A stretch of DNA of 64,000 nucleotides from Pediococcus ethanolidurans (GTDB lineage Bacteria > Bacillota > Bacilli > Lactobacillales > Lactobacillaceae), in assembly GCF_001437405.1 (NCBI RefSeq), contig NZ_JQBY01000003.1, positions 89,842 to 153,841 of the forward strand, given 5' to 3'. A model generated the notes under the pieces. The model saw only the letters and a list, made by a program, of their open reading frames with translations, made no database searches and was not told the DNA's origin. The position numbers and the translations under genes were made by a program. Below are positions 51,983-60,749 of the stretch, piece by piece (the stretch's first letter is position 1; each line of letters starts with the position of its first letter).

Positions 51983-53323
51983 ATGATAGTTATGATTAAT
52001 CATGTTTTTGGCAGTACTTTAAGTGCAACACTTTTAAACATATTCTTATTAATTCTCTGTTTGTATCCGGTGATTGGCTCTTTCTTTTGGTTTTGTGGCG
52101 CACTGAGTTATCGGTGGTTACGAACTGAAAAAACAGATAGTGATTGGCAGGTGCTACCTAAAAACAAACAACCAATGGTGACCATTATGATTCCTGCCCA
52201 TAACGAAGAAATTATGATTGCGGACACGATTAATTATTTGTTTGAACAATTGAATTATGATAATTACGAAGTTTTAGTAATGAATGATGGTTCTACCGAT
52301 GAAACTGAAAAAATTGTGATGGATTTAGAGGACAAATATCCACGTTTGCGAATGATTCATATTGTGAAAAATGAAGGAAAAGCGCATGCTTTTAACATTG
52401 GTATGTTTTTTGCCAAGGGAGATTATATTCTGAGCAACGATGCGGATACAATTCCGGAACCAGACGCGTTAATGAAATATATGAACTATTTTATTCATGA
52501 TCGGGATCTCAATACTTCCGCGGTAACGGCTAATATGGACGTTTCGAACCGAACAAAGTTACTGGGGAAATCACAAACGGTTGAATTTTCTAGTATTGTG
52601 GGAGTAATTAAACGTAGTCAGGCTGCGATTAATGATTCTATGTATGCCTATAGCGGCGCCAATACATTATATCGGAAAAGCTTTTTGATTGATGTGGGTG
52701 GCTTTCGCCAAGATCGAGCGACGGAAGATATTAGTATTGCCTGGGATCATCAAATGATTGGAGCCGTCCCAAGGTTTGCACCGAATATTGTTTTTCACAT
52801 GAATGTGCCAGAAACCATTTCAGATCTTTATCGACAAAGAAAAAGATGGGCTCAGGGTGGAACGGAAGTCTGGCTGACAAATATTAAAAAATTTGTGTGT
52901 CATCCGATTAAAAAACGTTATCAAATGTCAATGTTTGTTGATTCGACACTATCAATTATTTGGTCATTTTTCTTTTTAATTACCGCTGCCTTATTTATCG
53001 CCACATTGATTTATTTTGCGATGACCGGTAACTGGGAAAGATTTATGCACAGCATTGAAATGTCCTTCATCTTTGTTAGTTTTGAAATGTTTGCCGGATT
53101 TATGCAGTTATTGGCGGCATTGATATTAGACCATCATGGAGCTAAGTTGAAATACTTATTGTTTGCGCCATTATATATGCTGTTTTATTGGATGATCAAT
53201 CCGGTGACGGTGGTGATGACTTTTATACCAGCGTTAAAAACGATTTTTGGTCGTGGATCTGGTACGTGGGTGAGTCCCAAACGGCGCAAGATTCTGAACG
53301 AAGAGAAAAATAAAACTGACTAA
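51983..53323 (+). CDS. Glycosyltransferase family 2, poly-GlcNAc/cellulose synthase-like
   Basis: A 446-residue membrane GT2 enzyme. N-terminal helices, then the catalytic domain: MIPAHNEE, VMNDGSTDET (first Asp), SNDADTIPEPDA (DxD), RATEDISIAW (catalytic base) and RQRKRWAQGG (QxxRW). Two to four C-terminal helices form the export channel. Closest in layout to PgaC/IcaA and Listeria PssC-type synthases, so it probably makes and exports a surface polysaccharide. Another ATG at 51992 may be the true start. The operon has no deacetylase. Confidence 0.92.
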   Translation: MIVMINHVFGSTLSATLLNIFLLILCLYPVIGSFFWFCGALSYRWLRTEKTDSDWQVLPKNKQPMVTIMIPAHNEEIMIADTINYLFEQLNYDNYEVLVMNDGSTDETEKIVMDLEDKYPRLRMIHIVKNEGKAHAFNIGMFFAKGDYILSNDADTIPEPDALMKYMNYFIHDRDLNTSAVTANMDVSNRTKLLGKSQTVEFSSIVGVIKRSQAAINDSMYAYSGANTLYRKSFLIDVGGFRQDRATEDISIAWDHQMIGAVPRFAPNIVFHMNVPETISDLYRQRKRWAQGGTEVWLTNIKKFVCHPIKKRYQMSMFVDSTLSIIWSFFFLITAALFIATLIYFAMTGNWERFMHSIEMSFIFVSFEMFAGFMQLLAALILDHHGAKLKYLLFAPLYMLFYWMINPVTVVMTFIPALKTIFGRGSGTWVSPKRRKILNEEKNKTD

Positions 53324-53426
53324 TTTATAAAGACAGCCAGAAGCAAGCTTTAAAACAAAAAAACGACATCAGTTAGTTACCGATGCCAAAAAGTGTTGAT
53401 TTTATTTAATTTCATAGATTATCAAA

Positions 53427-54143
53427 CTAGCTATTCTTACTTTTCGTAAATTGAATAACTGAATTTTTTGATTGCTCAGCTAGTGTTGGTAAATATACGG
53501 GGTGTCCCAGACTAAATCCCTGTAGCATATTAATTCGATAATTAATTAAGAGCTCTAAATCCGTTTTGGATTCGATTCCTTCAACTGTAAATAATTTATG
53601 CTTTTTTTCAGCTTCTTCGCACCAAAATGATAAATTATGAATGATCGAAGTTAAGGAACGGGTTTGTCGGAAGTTTTGAATAGCAAATTTGTATTCTTGT
53701 ACATAGGGATCGAGTTGCAAGGTGCGATCAATTTGATTTTCACCAGAGCCGACGTCATCCATAACTAAGTCGATTCCGGCATCAAACCATCGTTTGGCTG
53801 CGAGTCGTATTTGATCAGTACTGATCACACAATTAGCCGGGTGCTCAGTTAATTCAACTTCTAATGTAACTGGTAATAATTGATTTTTGATTTTTTTCAA
53901 AGTATCACAAAAATTAGGATCAATAAATTGTTCCGGATCTAAGTTAATGGAAACATTTTTAAGTCCTTTAGGAAGCGCAGGGACAGTTTGCAACAAGAGA
54001 TCGGCAATTTGGCGAGGTGAAAATTGATCAAAGTTATTTGGTAGAACCCAGCTTTGACCAATTTTTTCGCGTAAAAATAACTCACAACCCACCGGTTTAA
54101 GCGGATCGACTGAAAACTTAGATTGTCCCCAGAAACGAATCAT
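53427..54143 (-). CDS. EAL-domain c-di-GMP phosphodiesterase, copy 1
   Basis: A 238-residue stand-alone EAL protein. Catalytic features are kept: CELFLRE, SINLDPEQF, EVELTEHP, MDDVGSGE (DDFG-like), YKFAIQ, VEGIES and QGFSLGHP. It should hydrolyse c-di-GMP to pGpG. GGGGG lies before ATG 54143 (the 54176 frame has none). Paired with the cyclase pseudogene upstream and paralogous to 55850-56557. Confidence 0.9.
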   Translation of the reverse strand: MIRFWGQSKFSVDPLKPVGCELFLREKIGQSWVLPNNFDQFSPRQIADLLLQTVPALPKGLKNVSINLDPEQFIDPNFCDTLKKIKNQLLPVTLEVELTEHPANCVISTDQIRLAAKRWFDAGIDLVMDDVGSGENQIDRTLQLDPYVQEYKFAIQNFRQTRSLTSIIHNLSFWCEEAEKKHKLFTVEGIESKTDLELLINYRINMLQGFSLGHPVYLPTLAEQSKNSVIQFTKSKNS

Positions 54144-54367
54144 TTTAAAGCCCCCGTTTAAATTTAATTCATACATTTAGCATAAACTAATTCCACATTA
54201 TTCTAGCACAAATATAAGAAAATACAATTGAATTTCGTACGATTTATACAAATTGTTTTGAGATTAATACTTAGATAAACGATTTTTTTGAGAATTAATT
54301 ACTAAATTCAAAAATTTTCGTGTTTTCTGGTCATGAAATGTACTATTAATAAAATACGCAAAAACAT

Positions 54368-54407
54368 AAAAAAGCTATTGCACAAGTTTGTATAATGTAA
54401 TAGCTTT
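54368..54407 (-). terminator. Terminator of the first GGDEF gene
   Basis: Minus strand: AAAGCTATT/AATAGCTTTTTT stem with T run overlapping the stop codon. Confidence 0.85.
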
Positions 54408-55559
54408 AGAGCTCATTTCCGTTTTCAACCGTTACGCGGTTACGTCCTTTACCTTTGGATTGGTACAGCATTTGATCAGTTCGTTCATAAAATAAATTGG
54501 AAGTAATGTCCCCATGATGAAGTTTAGCCACACCCATTGAAACGGTAATGCGTAGTTTTAAATGATCAATAGAAAAGATGTTATAGCGGATTCGATCCTG
54601 TAAATGGTGGCCAAATTTTGTTGCCTGTTTTAAGTCAACGTTGGGTAAAATAATGTTAAACTCCTCACCACCAACACGATAAACTTTGGCATTTGGTACT
54701 TTTTCAACTTCGTCTGTTAAAATCTGGGCGACCATTGCAAGATTTCGTTGCCTGCAAGATGACCATGCTCGTCGTTAACACGTTTAAAATAATCAATGTC
54801 AAGAGCGACCATTGTTAAAGGCTGACTAGAGTGTTGAAATTCGGTATATTGGGTTTCAAAATCATCTTTAAAAATTAGATAGTTATTCAATTTAGTTAAC
54901 GGATCGGTGCTAGCCTGACGACTCAGGTGAGTTAGGTAATTGTTTTCCTGATTGAGATGGCGAATACCAAATTCAAGCACGGCATTCATAATGATGAAGC
55001 TGATCCAGTTGAATAAAGCAATATTGTTGGTTACTGAACCAAAATAAGGTAACTGCAAATAATTAAAGATAAGCCATAGAGCACCCACAACGAGATCCAG
55101 AGAACCAATTAATATAATTTGTGGTAAGTGATGTTTATGTGCGATTGCAATTAACCCAATTGTGAGTAAATAAATGACTAGCGTAGTTATGAAGAAGTAA
55201 AAAGTGCCAGGAGTAAATCCCCACAAAACAATGCGCGCAAGAAAACTCATCGCGATGATGATATTACTACTCCACCTACTTAAGTAAATGGTGACATAAA
55301 AGAGAAGCAGAAGACGAAAGTCAACAAAACCTAAGTCATGACCTTGACGTGCAACAATATATTCAAAATACACGCCTAAAATGGAAAAATAGATCACACT
55401 AAAAACAGCTAAACGGCCTGTAAGGTAGTTAACAGTTTGAGATAAGTTACCATAATGTGAAATTATTAAGCGAGCTAAAATTTGGAAAAAAACAATGACA
55501 CCAAGGGTTACAAAAATTCCTGTGAATAATGGAGATAGAAACCAATTGGTTTGAGTCAT
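54406..55559 (-). pseudogene. Membrane GGDEF diguanylate cyclase with a frameshift
   Basis: About 384 residues if repaired: seven hydrophobic helices, then VALDIDYFKRVNDEHGHLAGNEIL; at about 54735-54738 one base is missing (TTGGCA reduced to TTGCA), after which the other frame reads MVAQILTDEVEKVPNAKVYRVGGEEFNIILP with an intact GGEEF. The shortened product would lack the signature. Paralogue of 56745-57944. ATG 55559 is chosen by analogy with that copy. Short deletion in a G pair could be a sequence error. Confidence 0.85.
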
Positions 55560-55849
55560 TTCAATCATCTCTTAACTAAATGATAAGTATTTGTATACTG
55601 AATAAGAACTATGTACATATATGTGAATTGACAAAATTTCTTGAACTATTCAATTATATAGCAATATGAACTAAAACAGCAATAATAATATCAGTCCTTT
55701 AATTTTTTGAAAATAAACGTGATAATACCATTTAGCCTTTAAAATGCTTTTTTATACGTGATAAATAAGGAAAAACTACCGATTGGTATAGAAATTTGGC
55801 AAAAAAAATAATCAACCTTAACTGGATGATTAAAAACAATTTTTGATTT
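55560..55849. other. Intergenic stretch between cyclase/phosphodiesterase pairs
   Basis: AT-rich, no open frame or clear hairpin found; probably carries the promoter of the 55559 gene on the minus strand and the 3' end of the 55850 transcript. Confidence 0.4.
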
Positions 55850-56557
55850 TTAGTAGAGATTATTGGATTGCACAATTACATTATGAGGATCGTCTTGGGT
55901 GGGCAAGTAGATTGGTCGTCCAAGTGCGAAACCTTGGAACATATCGGCGTGATAATGAGAAAGTAATAATAGGTCCTGTTTGGATTCTACACCCTCAATT
56001 GTAAATAATTTTTGATTTCGTTGGGCGCAGTTACGCCAGAATACTAAATTAGGGATGATTTCTTCCAGTGATGCAAACGGACGAAAATTTTGAATAGCAA
56101 ATTTATATTCGTGAACAAAAGGATTTAATAGTTCAACTCGTTGCAACTGATTATCTCCAGAACTGACATCATCCAAAATGACGTGAAAACCAGCTGTTTT
56201 AAATCGTTGTGCAGCAGTAACCAGTTGGTTATCAGAAACGTTGAGTTGACCAGCTCGTTCGGTTAACTCAATGGATAATTTAGTGTTAGTCAGTTGTTGT
56301 TTAATGGCAAAAAAGGCTTGCAAAAAAACAGGATCAACAAACTGATCGATATCTAGATTGAGTGAAATATAAGTCATTTTTGCCGGTAGTTGTGGTGCAG
56401 TGCGAACTAACAAATCAGCAATTTCGGCAGCCGAAAATTTACCGAAATTAGAGGGCACTTCCCAACTATCAACGTTATATTCACGTAGAAAAAGTTCGTA
56501 ACCAATTGGTTCTAACGGTTCGCGTGAAAATTTGGGTTGTCCCCAGAATCTTATCAT
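55850..56557 (-). CDS. EAL-domain c-di-GMP phosphodiesterase, copy 2
   Basis: A 235-residue stand-alone EAL protein, paralogue of 53427-54143. Motifs: YELFLRE, SLNLDIDQF, SIELTER, LDDVSSGD, YKFAIQ, IEGVESK and QGFALGRP, so the main catalytic residues are present (DDVS in place of DDFG). Starts with MIRFWGQPKFS as in copy 1. Follows the intact cyclase gene, with a terminator-like hairpin between. Confidence 0.9.
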   Translation of the reverse strand: MIRFWGQPKFSREPLEPIGYELFLREYNVDSWEVPSNFGKFSAAEIADLLVRTAPQLPAKMTYISLNLDIDQFVDPVFLQAFFAIKQQLTNTKLSIELTERAGQLNVSDNQLVTAAQRFKTAGFHVILDDVSSGDNQLQRVELLNPFVHEYKFAIQNFRPFASLEEIIPNLVFWRNCAQRNQKLFTIEGVESKQDLLLLSHYHADMFQGFALGRPIYLPTQDDPHNVIVQSNNLY

Positions 56558-56579
56558 AGCAAGTCATCTCCAAATGAAA

Positions 56580-56621
56580 AAAATAAAAAGGCCCGTACTT
56601 GATCTCTCACAAGTATGGGTC
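56580..56621 (-). terminator. Terminator of the intact GGDEF gene
   Basis: Minus strand: GACCCATACTTG paired with CAAGTACGGGC, then CCTTTTTATTTTTTT. It separates the cyclase from the downstream phosphodiesterase, and may allow partial read-through. Confidence 0.8.
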
Positions 56622-56744
56622 GTTTTCAATGCCTAAACATTAAATGAGCAGTTTTTATTATGTGTTAACTTAACAATATTTAGTTTAGCATTCCTGTATA
56701 AAAATACAAGTAACCATTTGAAAAAAATCAGACTGTGATCACGT

Positions 56745-57944
56745 TTATTCAAGATCAATTGAACTTTTCTCTGATGTTTCAGGTTGTTGTTTTTGTTCCG
56801 GTTCTGAAACGGTTATGCGATCGCGACCCTCACCTTTGGAATGATACAGCATTTGATCAGTGCGTTCATAAAACAAATTTTGAGCAGTATCGGTAGAGTG
56901 AAGCACCGAAACACCCATCGAAACAGTGATTTGAATACTTTTATCGGCAGTAAGGTCAAAACTGGTATTACGGATTTTAGTTTGCAATTTCTGACTAAAT
57001 TGACTGGCTTGTTCTAAGCTGATATTTGGTAGTAACACATTAAATTCCTCGCCACCAACACGATAGCAATGAGCATCAGGAATTTTAAGTGTTTCGGCAG
57101 TTAAAATTTTACCAATGCTGATCAGGATTTTATTGCCAGCTAGATGACCGTGTTGGTCGTTAACTCGCTTAAAGTAATCAATATCAAGGGCAACCATTGC
57201 GAGTGGTTTCGTTGATTTGTGATAAGTAGTAAATTCTTTTGTAAAATCTGTTTTGAAAACCGCATAATTTTTTAGCTGTGTTAAAGGATCAACAGTAGCC
57301 TGATGCGTTAATGTATTTAAATAATCGTTTTCGTTGTTCAGCTGCGTTAAGCCATAGTATAAAACGTAATTCATGATGGCAAAACTAAGCCAGAAGAAGA
57401 GCACCTGATTCATGGGAATATCGCCTAAATAATCAAGACGAACAAAGTGTAATGTTAGCCAAAGAATACCCACAATGATGTTTAACATACTGATTAAAAG
57501 AAGCTGACTGCTTTTATGTTTACGAACCATATACAGATTAAAAGTAAAAATAAGGTACATAATTATTGAAACAATGATGAAGATTAAGGTTCCAAAGGAA
57601 AATCCCCAAAAAATGAAACGGGTGATAAAACTACAGGAAAGGATAATATAGGTGGTTCGGCGCCCCAAGAATACAATGGCATATGATAGGAGCAACAACC
57701 TAAAATTAATGAAGGCAGTATCGCTGTTTTGCTGAGCTGCTGCCACTTCAAAATAAATGGCCAGTACGGAAAAATAAACGCCACTTAAAAGGGACAAACG
57801 GCCCACCAAATAATTGATTGGCGCTTCCTTATTGTTGGAATAAGACGTTAAAGAGCGTGCTAGTAATTGAAAAAACAAAATGATGCCCAAAGTGACAAAA
57901 ATACCAGTAAACAGTGGCGATAGTAGCCAGGTTTGTTGGGTCAA
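56745..57944 (-). CDS. Membrane diguanylate cyclase (GGDEF), intact copy
   Basis: A 399-residue protein with about seven N-terminal helices (residues 8-210) and a GGDEF domain: VALDIDYFKRVNDQHGHLAGNKI and RVGGEEFNVLLP (intact GGEEF). No RxxD inhibitory site five residues upstream. It should produce c-di-GMP. The start is TTG preceded by AAGAGATG. About 150 bases upstream on the minus strand lies a hairpin-rich region ending in a terminator (58100-58240), a candidate leader control. Confidence 0.92.
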   Translation of the reverse strand: MTQQTWLLSPLFTGIFVTLGIILFFQLLARSLTSYSNNKEAPINYLVGRLSLLSGVYFSVLAIYFEVAAAQQNSDTAFINFRLLLLSYAIVFLGRRTTYIILSCSFITRFIFWGFSFGTLIFIIVSIIMYLIFTFNLYMVRKHKSSQLLLISMLNIIVGILWLTLHFVRLDYLGDIPMNQVLFFWLSFAIMNYVLYYGLTQLNNENDYLNTLTHQATVDPLTQLKNYAVFKTDFTKEFTTYHKSTKPLAMVALDIDYFKRVNDQHGHLAGNKILISIGKILTAETLKIPDAHCYRVGGEEFNVLLPNISLEQASQFSQKLQTKIRNTSFDLTADKSIQITVSMGVSVLHSTDTAQNLFYERTDQMLYHSKGEGRDRITVSEPEQKQQPETSEKSSIDLE

Positions 57945-58099
57945 AATAATTCATCTCTTAACTAAGTGATTGACAAAGGATTAAATATTTTAAAATACGA
58001 GTAATTAATGAGAATGCTGTTTAATTATAACAAATTATCGATAATCAACAAGGAAAATAATGAATTTAATATATATTCATTCAATCTGTTTAAAAACAC

Positions 58100-58240
58100 A
58101 AAAAAAGCAACCATCATAGTAGTCGGAATGGTTGCTGTAGCACAATAATGTGCGGCGTATTCTCATACGCATCAGACAATTGTCTGATAAGATTTGGCAC
58201 CTTACTGAGAAGTGTAGCACAAATTGACAGATAAATACGG
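58100..58240 (-). promoter_or_regulatory. Structured leader with terminator upstream of the GGDEF gene
   Basis: Read on the minus strand: perfect palindrome ATCAGACAATTGTCTGAT (58171-58188), hairpin GCGTAT-GAGA-ATACGC (58155-58170), hairpin GCACA-TTAT-TGTGC (58140-58153), then a strong terminator AGCAACCAT/ATGGTTGCT with seven T (58100-58136). It stops about 155 bases before the cyclase start. Could be an attenuator or riboswitch-like leader, or a stand-alone small RNA. It does not match the c-di-GMP riboswitch pattern I know. Confidence 0.5.
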
Positions 58241-58282
58241 TAAATTATGCGTTTTGTTGCAAAAGATGGTTAAATATTTCGT

Positions 58283-58311
58283 TTGAATTGCCTTTTCAAT
58301 CAGAATATACT
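58283..58311 (+). promoter_or_regulatory. Promoter of the choloylglycine hydrolase gene
   Basis: -35 TTGAAT (58283-58288), 17-base spacer, -10 TATACT (58306-58311), about 55 bases before the ATG at 58365. Confidence 0.7.
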
Positions 58312-58364
58312 GTTTTTATGTACTAAAAGTTAGCACAAATTAAACGATAGGATGTGACGCACAG

Positions 58365-59351
58365 ATGTGCACAAGCGTAATGTACAAAAATGCAAAGGGT
58401 AAATGGTTTTTAGCGCGAACGATGGATTTCTCGTTTGAATTGGGCGGCCGTCCTGTTGTAATTCCCCGTAATTTTCATTTTGAGAGTGACGCTCAGACAA
58501 CTGGCTTTGATACAAAACTAGGTTTTACAGGTGCTGGTCGTGATTTAAATGGATATATTTTAGTGGATGGCGTCAACGAAGTCGGCTTAGGTGCGGCCAC
58601 CCTTTATTTCGATGGTTTAGCAAAATTTGCAGATCAAACTGATGAAAATAAAACAAACTTGGCTCCCCATGAAGTGGTTAACTGGATTTTAGGTAATGTC
58701 TCAAGTGTGGCCGATTTAAAGACAAAGATTAGTGACGTGAACATTGTGGCAGTAGCTAATGACTTGTTCAAAATGGTGGTGCCACTTCACTGGATCGTGG
58801 CGGATAAATCAGGTGCTTGTGTTGTTTTGGAACAGGATGAAAACGGCATGAAGGTTATGGATGATCCAGTTAAAGTCATGACTAATAGTCCTGATTTTCA
58901 GTGGCATTTAAAAAATTTGAATAATTATGTTCAATTAAAACCGACTTCACACAGTTCCAAATCATATGGTGACTTTGAATCGGATGCTTATGGTTTAGGC
59001 AGTGGTGCGCTTGGATTGCCAGGTGACTATACGTCTGTTTCACGATTTGTACGAGCAGCATTTATTCGTGAAAATACGGAAAAGGCCGATACAGAAGCTG
59101 GATCAATTAATGCGTTAACCCATATTTTGAATAGTGTGGAGATTCCTAAGGGAGTTAAGGCTGACAATGAGGGTGGCTGTGATTATTCGCAGTATCGTGG
59201 TTATATGAGTCTTGATGAAGGTGCTTATTATATGCAGCCGTATGATGATCAAACCATCACACGAGTGGTATTGACACCTGAGTTGCTTAATGCGAGCAAA
59301 CCAAGCGAATATCCGTTACAGAATACACAACAATTTAATTCTGTGAATTAA
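58365..59351 (+). CDS. Choloylglycine hydrolase / penicillin V acylase family
   Basis: A 328-residue Ntn-hydrolase of the bile salt hydrolase/penicillin V acylase family, cleaving the amide of conjugated bile acids or related N-acyl compounds. The N-terminal Met is removed to expose Cys2 (MCTSVMYKN). Other active-site residues seen: Arg18 and Asp21 in LARTMDF, Asn in TNSPDFQWH and Arg in SVSRFVRAAF. Sequence alone does not separate bile salt hydrolase from acylase. AGGATG precedes the ATG. No signal peptide, so cytosolic. Confidence 0.93.
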   Translation: MCTSVMYKNAKGKWFLARTMDFSFELGGRPVVIPRNFHFESDAQTTGFDTKLGFTGAGRDLNGYILVDGVNEVGLGAATLYFDGLAKFADQTDENKTNLAPHEVVNWILGNVSSVADLKTKISDVNIVAVANDLFKMVVPLHWIVADKSGACVVLEQDENGMKVMDDPVKVMTNSPDFQWHLKNLNNYVQLKPTSHSSKSYGDFESDAYGLGSGALGLPGDYTSVSRFVRAAFIRENTEKADTEAGSINALTHILNSVEIPKGVKADNEGGCDYSQYRGYMSLDEGAYYMQPYDDQTITRVVLTPELLNASKPSEYPLQNTQQFNSVN

Positions 59352-59412
59352 CAATAGCCACTTTAAGGTTTTTTAAAAATTTGTCTAAAGATTGAAACTG
59401 CCAAAGCGTTTC

Positions 59413-59860
59413 CAGTAACTGGCGGTAAACAGTTTAGTTTATGAAAAGTAGTCTAACTGCCGTCCTGCGGCTCACTTGGTCTGGAACGGGGTGGGCACGA
59501 TTTGAAGCCAAGAAGAACACTTGTCTTCAAACTCGGCCTTATTCTAAGTAATAAATTACTAAGAATAATTTCACCCCTGAGACCAATCGCCTCCGGACTA
59601 AGAACGTTTTAAGCATTAATAATGTGCAGCAACGCCGATATAATAACCTTTATATCGCTATGTAGATTGCAAAGATTAGACTTAGTCTGGAAGCAAATGG
59701 GCTCAGTAGTGACATTTATCTTAGCGGATTTCGCTTAGATAAAGGCCGAACTTAGAGACGTGTATTTCGGCTCTAAGTCGTGCCCACTACGTTCCAGCCC
59801 AAATTTGCTGGAAGACGGCATTTTAATCTAATTTTGTTACCATAAGCGTTTTTGTATCAG
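59413..59860. repeat. Large structured non-coding repeat, copy B
   Basis: About 448 bases matching 5712-6251 in the same orientation, with long blocks nearly identical (for example around CTCGGCCTTATTCTAAG and CGTTCCAGCCCAAATTTGC). It lacks the extra 93-base segment of copy A. The ends pair: TGCCGTC (59458-59464) with GACGGCA (59814-59820). Where bases differ, pairing is often kept: CCGTcctACGG in A is CCGTcctGCGG in B (U-A to U-G), and the variable central part forms a GATATAA/TTATATC-type hairpin in B and an AACAC/GTGTT, ATCA/TGAT hairpin in A. Lies between the choloylglycine hydrolase and ABC exporter genes. Confidence 0.8.
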
Positions 59861-59970
59861 GTAGTTGAATGCGATTTTGTGCTTTCAACTTTTAAAATAA
59901 GCTTAGAAATGTCAGATAATGAAGAAATTCTTTTCAATATTTGATGTTTTTTATTTAGTTCTAACTTTCA

Positions 59971-59997
59971 TTGCGTTCTAATTTTAAATGCTATAAT
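59971..59997 (+). promoter_or_regulatory. Extended -10 promoter of the ABC exporter operon
   Basis: TGCTATAAT (59989-59997) is an extended -10 element; a possible -35 TTGCGT at 59971 is only 15 bases upstream, so the extended -10 probably dominates. Confidence 0.5.
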
Positions 59998-60039
59998 TCA
60001 GTTATCAGTCAAACAACCTTGAGAGGACGGCTTACTAAA

Positions 60040-60741
60040 ATGGCGTTTATTACTTTAAAAGATGAAACGAAACGATACACAATGGAAAACAACGTAATCG
60101 TAGCTAACGATAAAGTTAATTTTGATATTAATGAAGGCGAATTGGTTATCATTTTGGGTGAATCAGGAGCTGGAAAATCAACGGTGCTGAACGTGTTAGG
60201 CGGAATGGATCATCCCAGTGAGGGCAGTATCATTATTGATGGCGAAGACATTGCAACTTATAATGAACGGCAATTAACGGCTTATCGACGAACCATGGTG
60301 GGATTTGTCTTTCAGTTTTATAATTTAATTCCGAATTTAACAGCGCAAGAAAATGTTGAATTGGCTAGTCAGGTGGCCACCGATGCGCTAAATGTAGAAG
60401 ATACGTTAAAACATGTGGGCTTGGAAAAACGAATGACTAATTTTCCAGCGCAACTTTCAGGTGGTGAGCAACAAAGAGTTGCCATTGCCCGAGCACTGGC
60501 TAAAAATCCTAAGCTGTTGTTATGCGATGAACCTACAGGTGCCTTGGATTATCATACGGGAAAACAAATTTTAAAGTTGTTGCAAGATACAGCCCGCAAA
60601 ACGAACCGAACAGTTTTAATCGTGACGCATAACTCAATGATTGCTCCCATGGCTGACAAAGTGATTCATTTAAAAGACGCTAAAGTTCAGGGAATCGATA
60701 TTAATGAACAACCAACGCCTGTAGAAAATATTGAATGGTAG
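60040..60741 (+). CDS. ABC transporter ATP-binding protein (MacB/LolD-like)
   Basis: A 233-residue ATPase of the MacB/LolD group: Walker [26 protein letters not shown] signature, Walker [13 protein letters not shown]. Works with the FtsX-type permease whose coding region begins nine bases after its stop. GAGAGGACGG precedes ATG 60040; the frame from 59971 lies before the promoter. Likely exports peptides or drugs. Confidence 0.94.
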   Translation: MAFITLKDETKRYTMENNVIVANDKVNFDINEGELVIILGESGAGKSTVLNVLGGMDHPSEGSIIIDGEDIATYNERQLTAYRRTMVGFVFQFYNLIPNLTAQENVELASQVATDALNVEDTLKHVGLEKRMTNFPAQLSGGEQQRVAIARALAKNPKLLLCDEPTGALDYHTGKQILKLLQDTARKTNRTVLIVTHNSMIAPMADKVIHLKDAKVQGIDINEQPTPVENIEW

Positions 60742-60749
60742 GTGTAAAA

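Noticed and set aside
58100..58240. c-di-GMP riboswitch upstream of the cyclase
   Set aside because: The known class I or II core motifs and tetraloop-receptor pattern are not visible; called only as an unknown structured leader.
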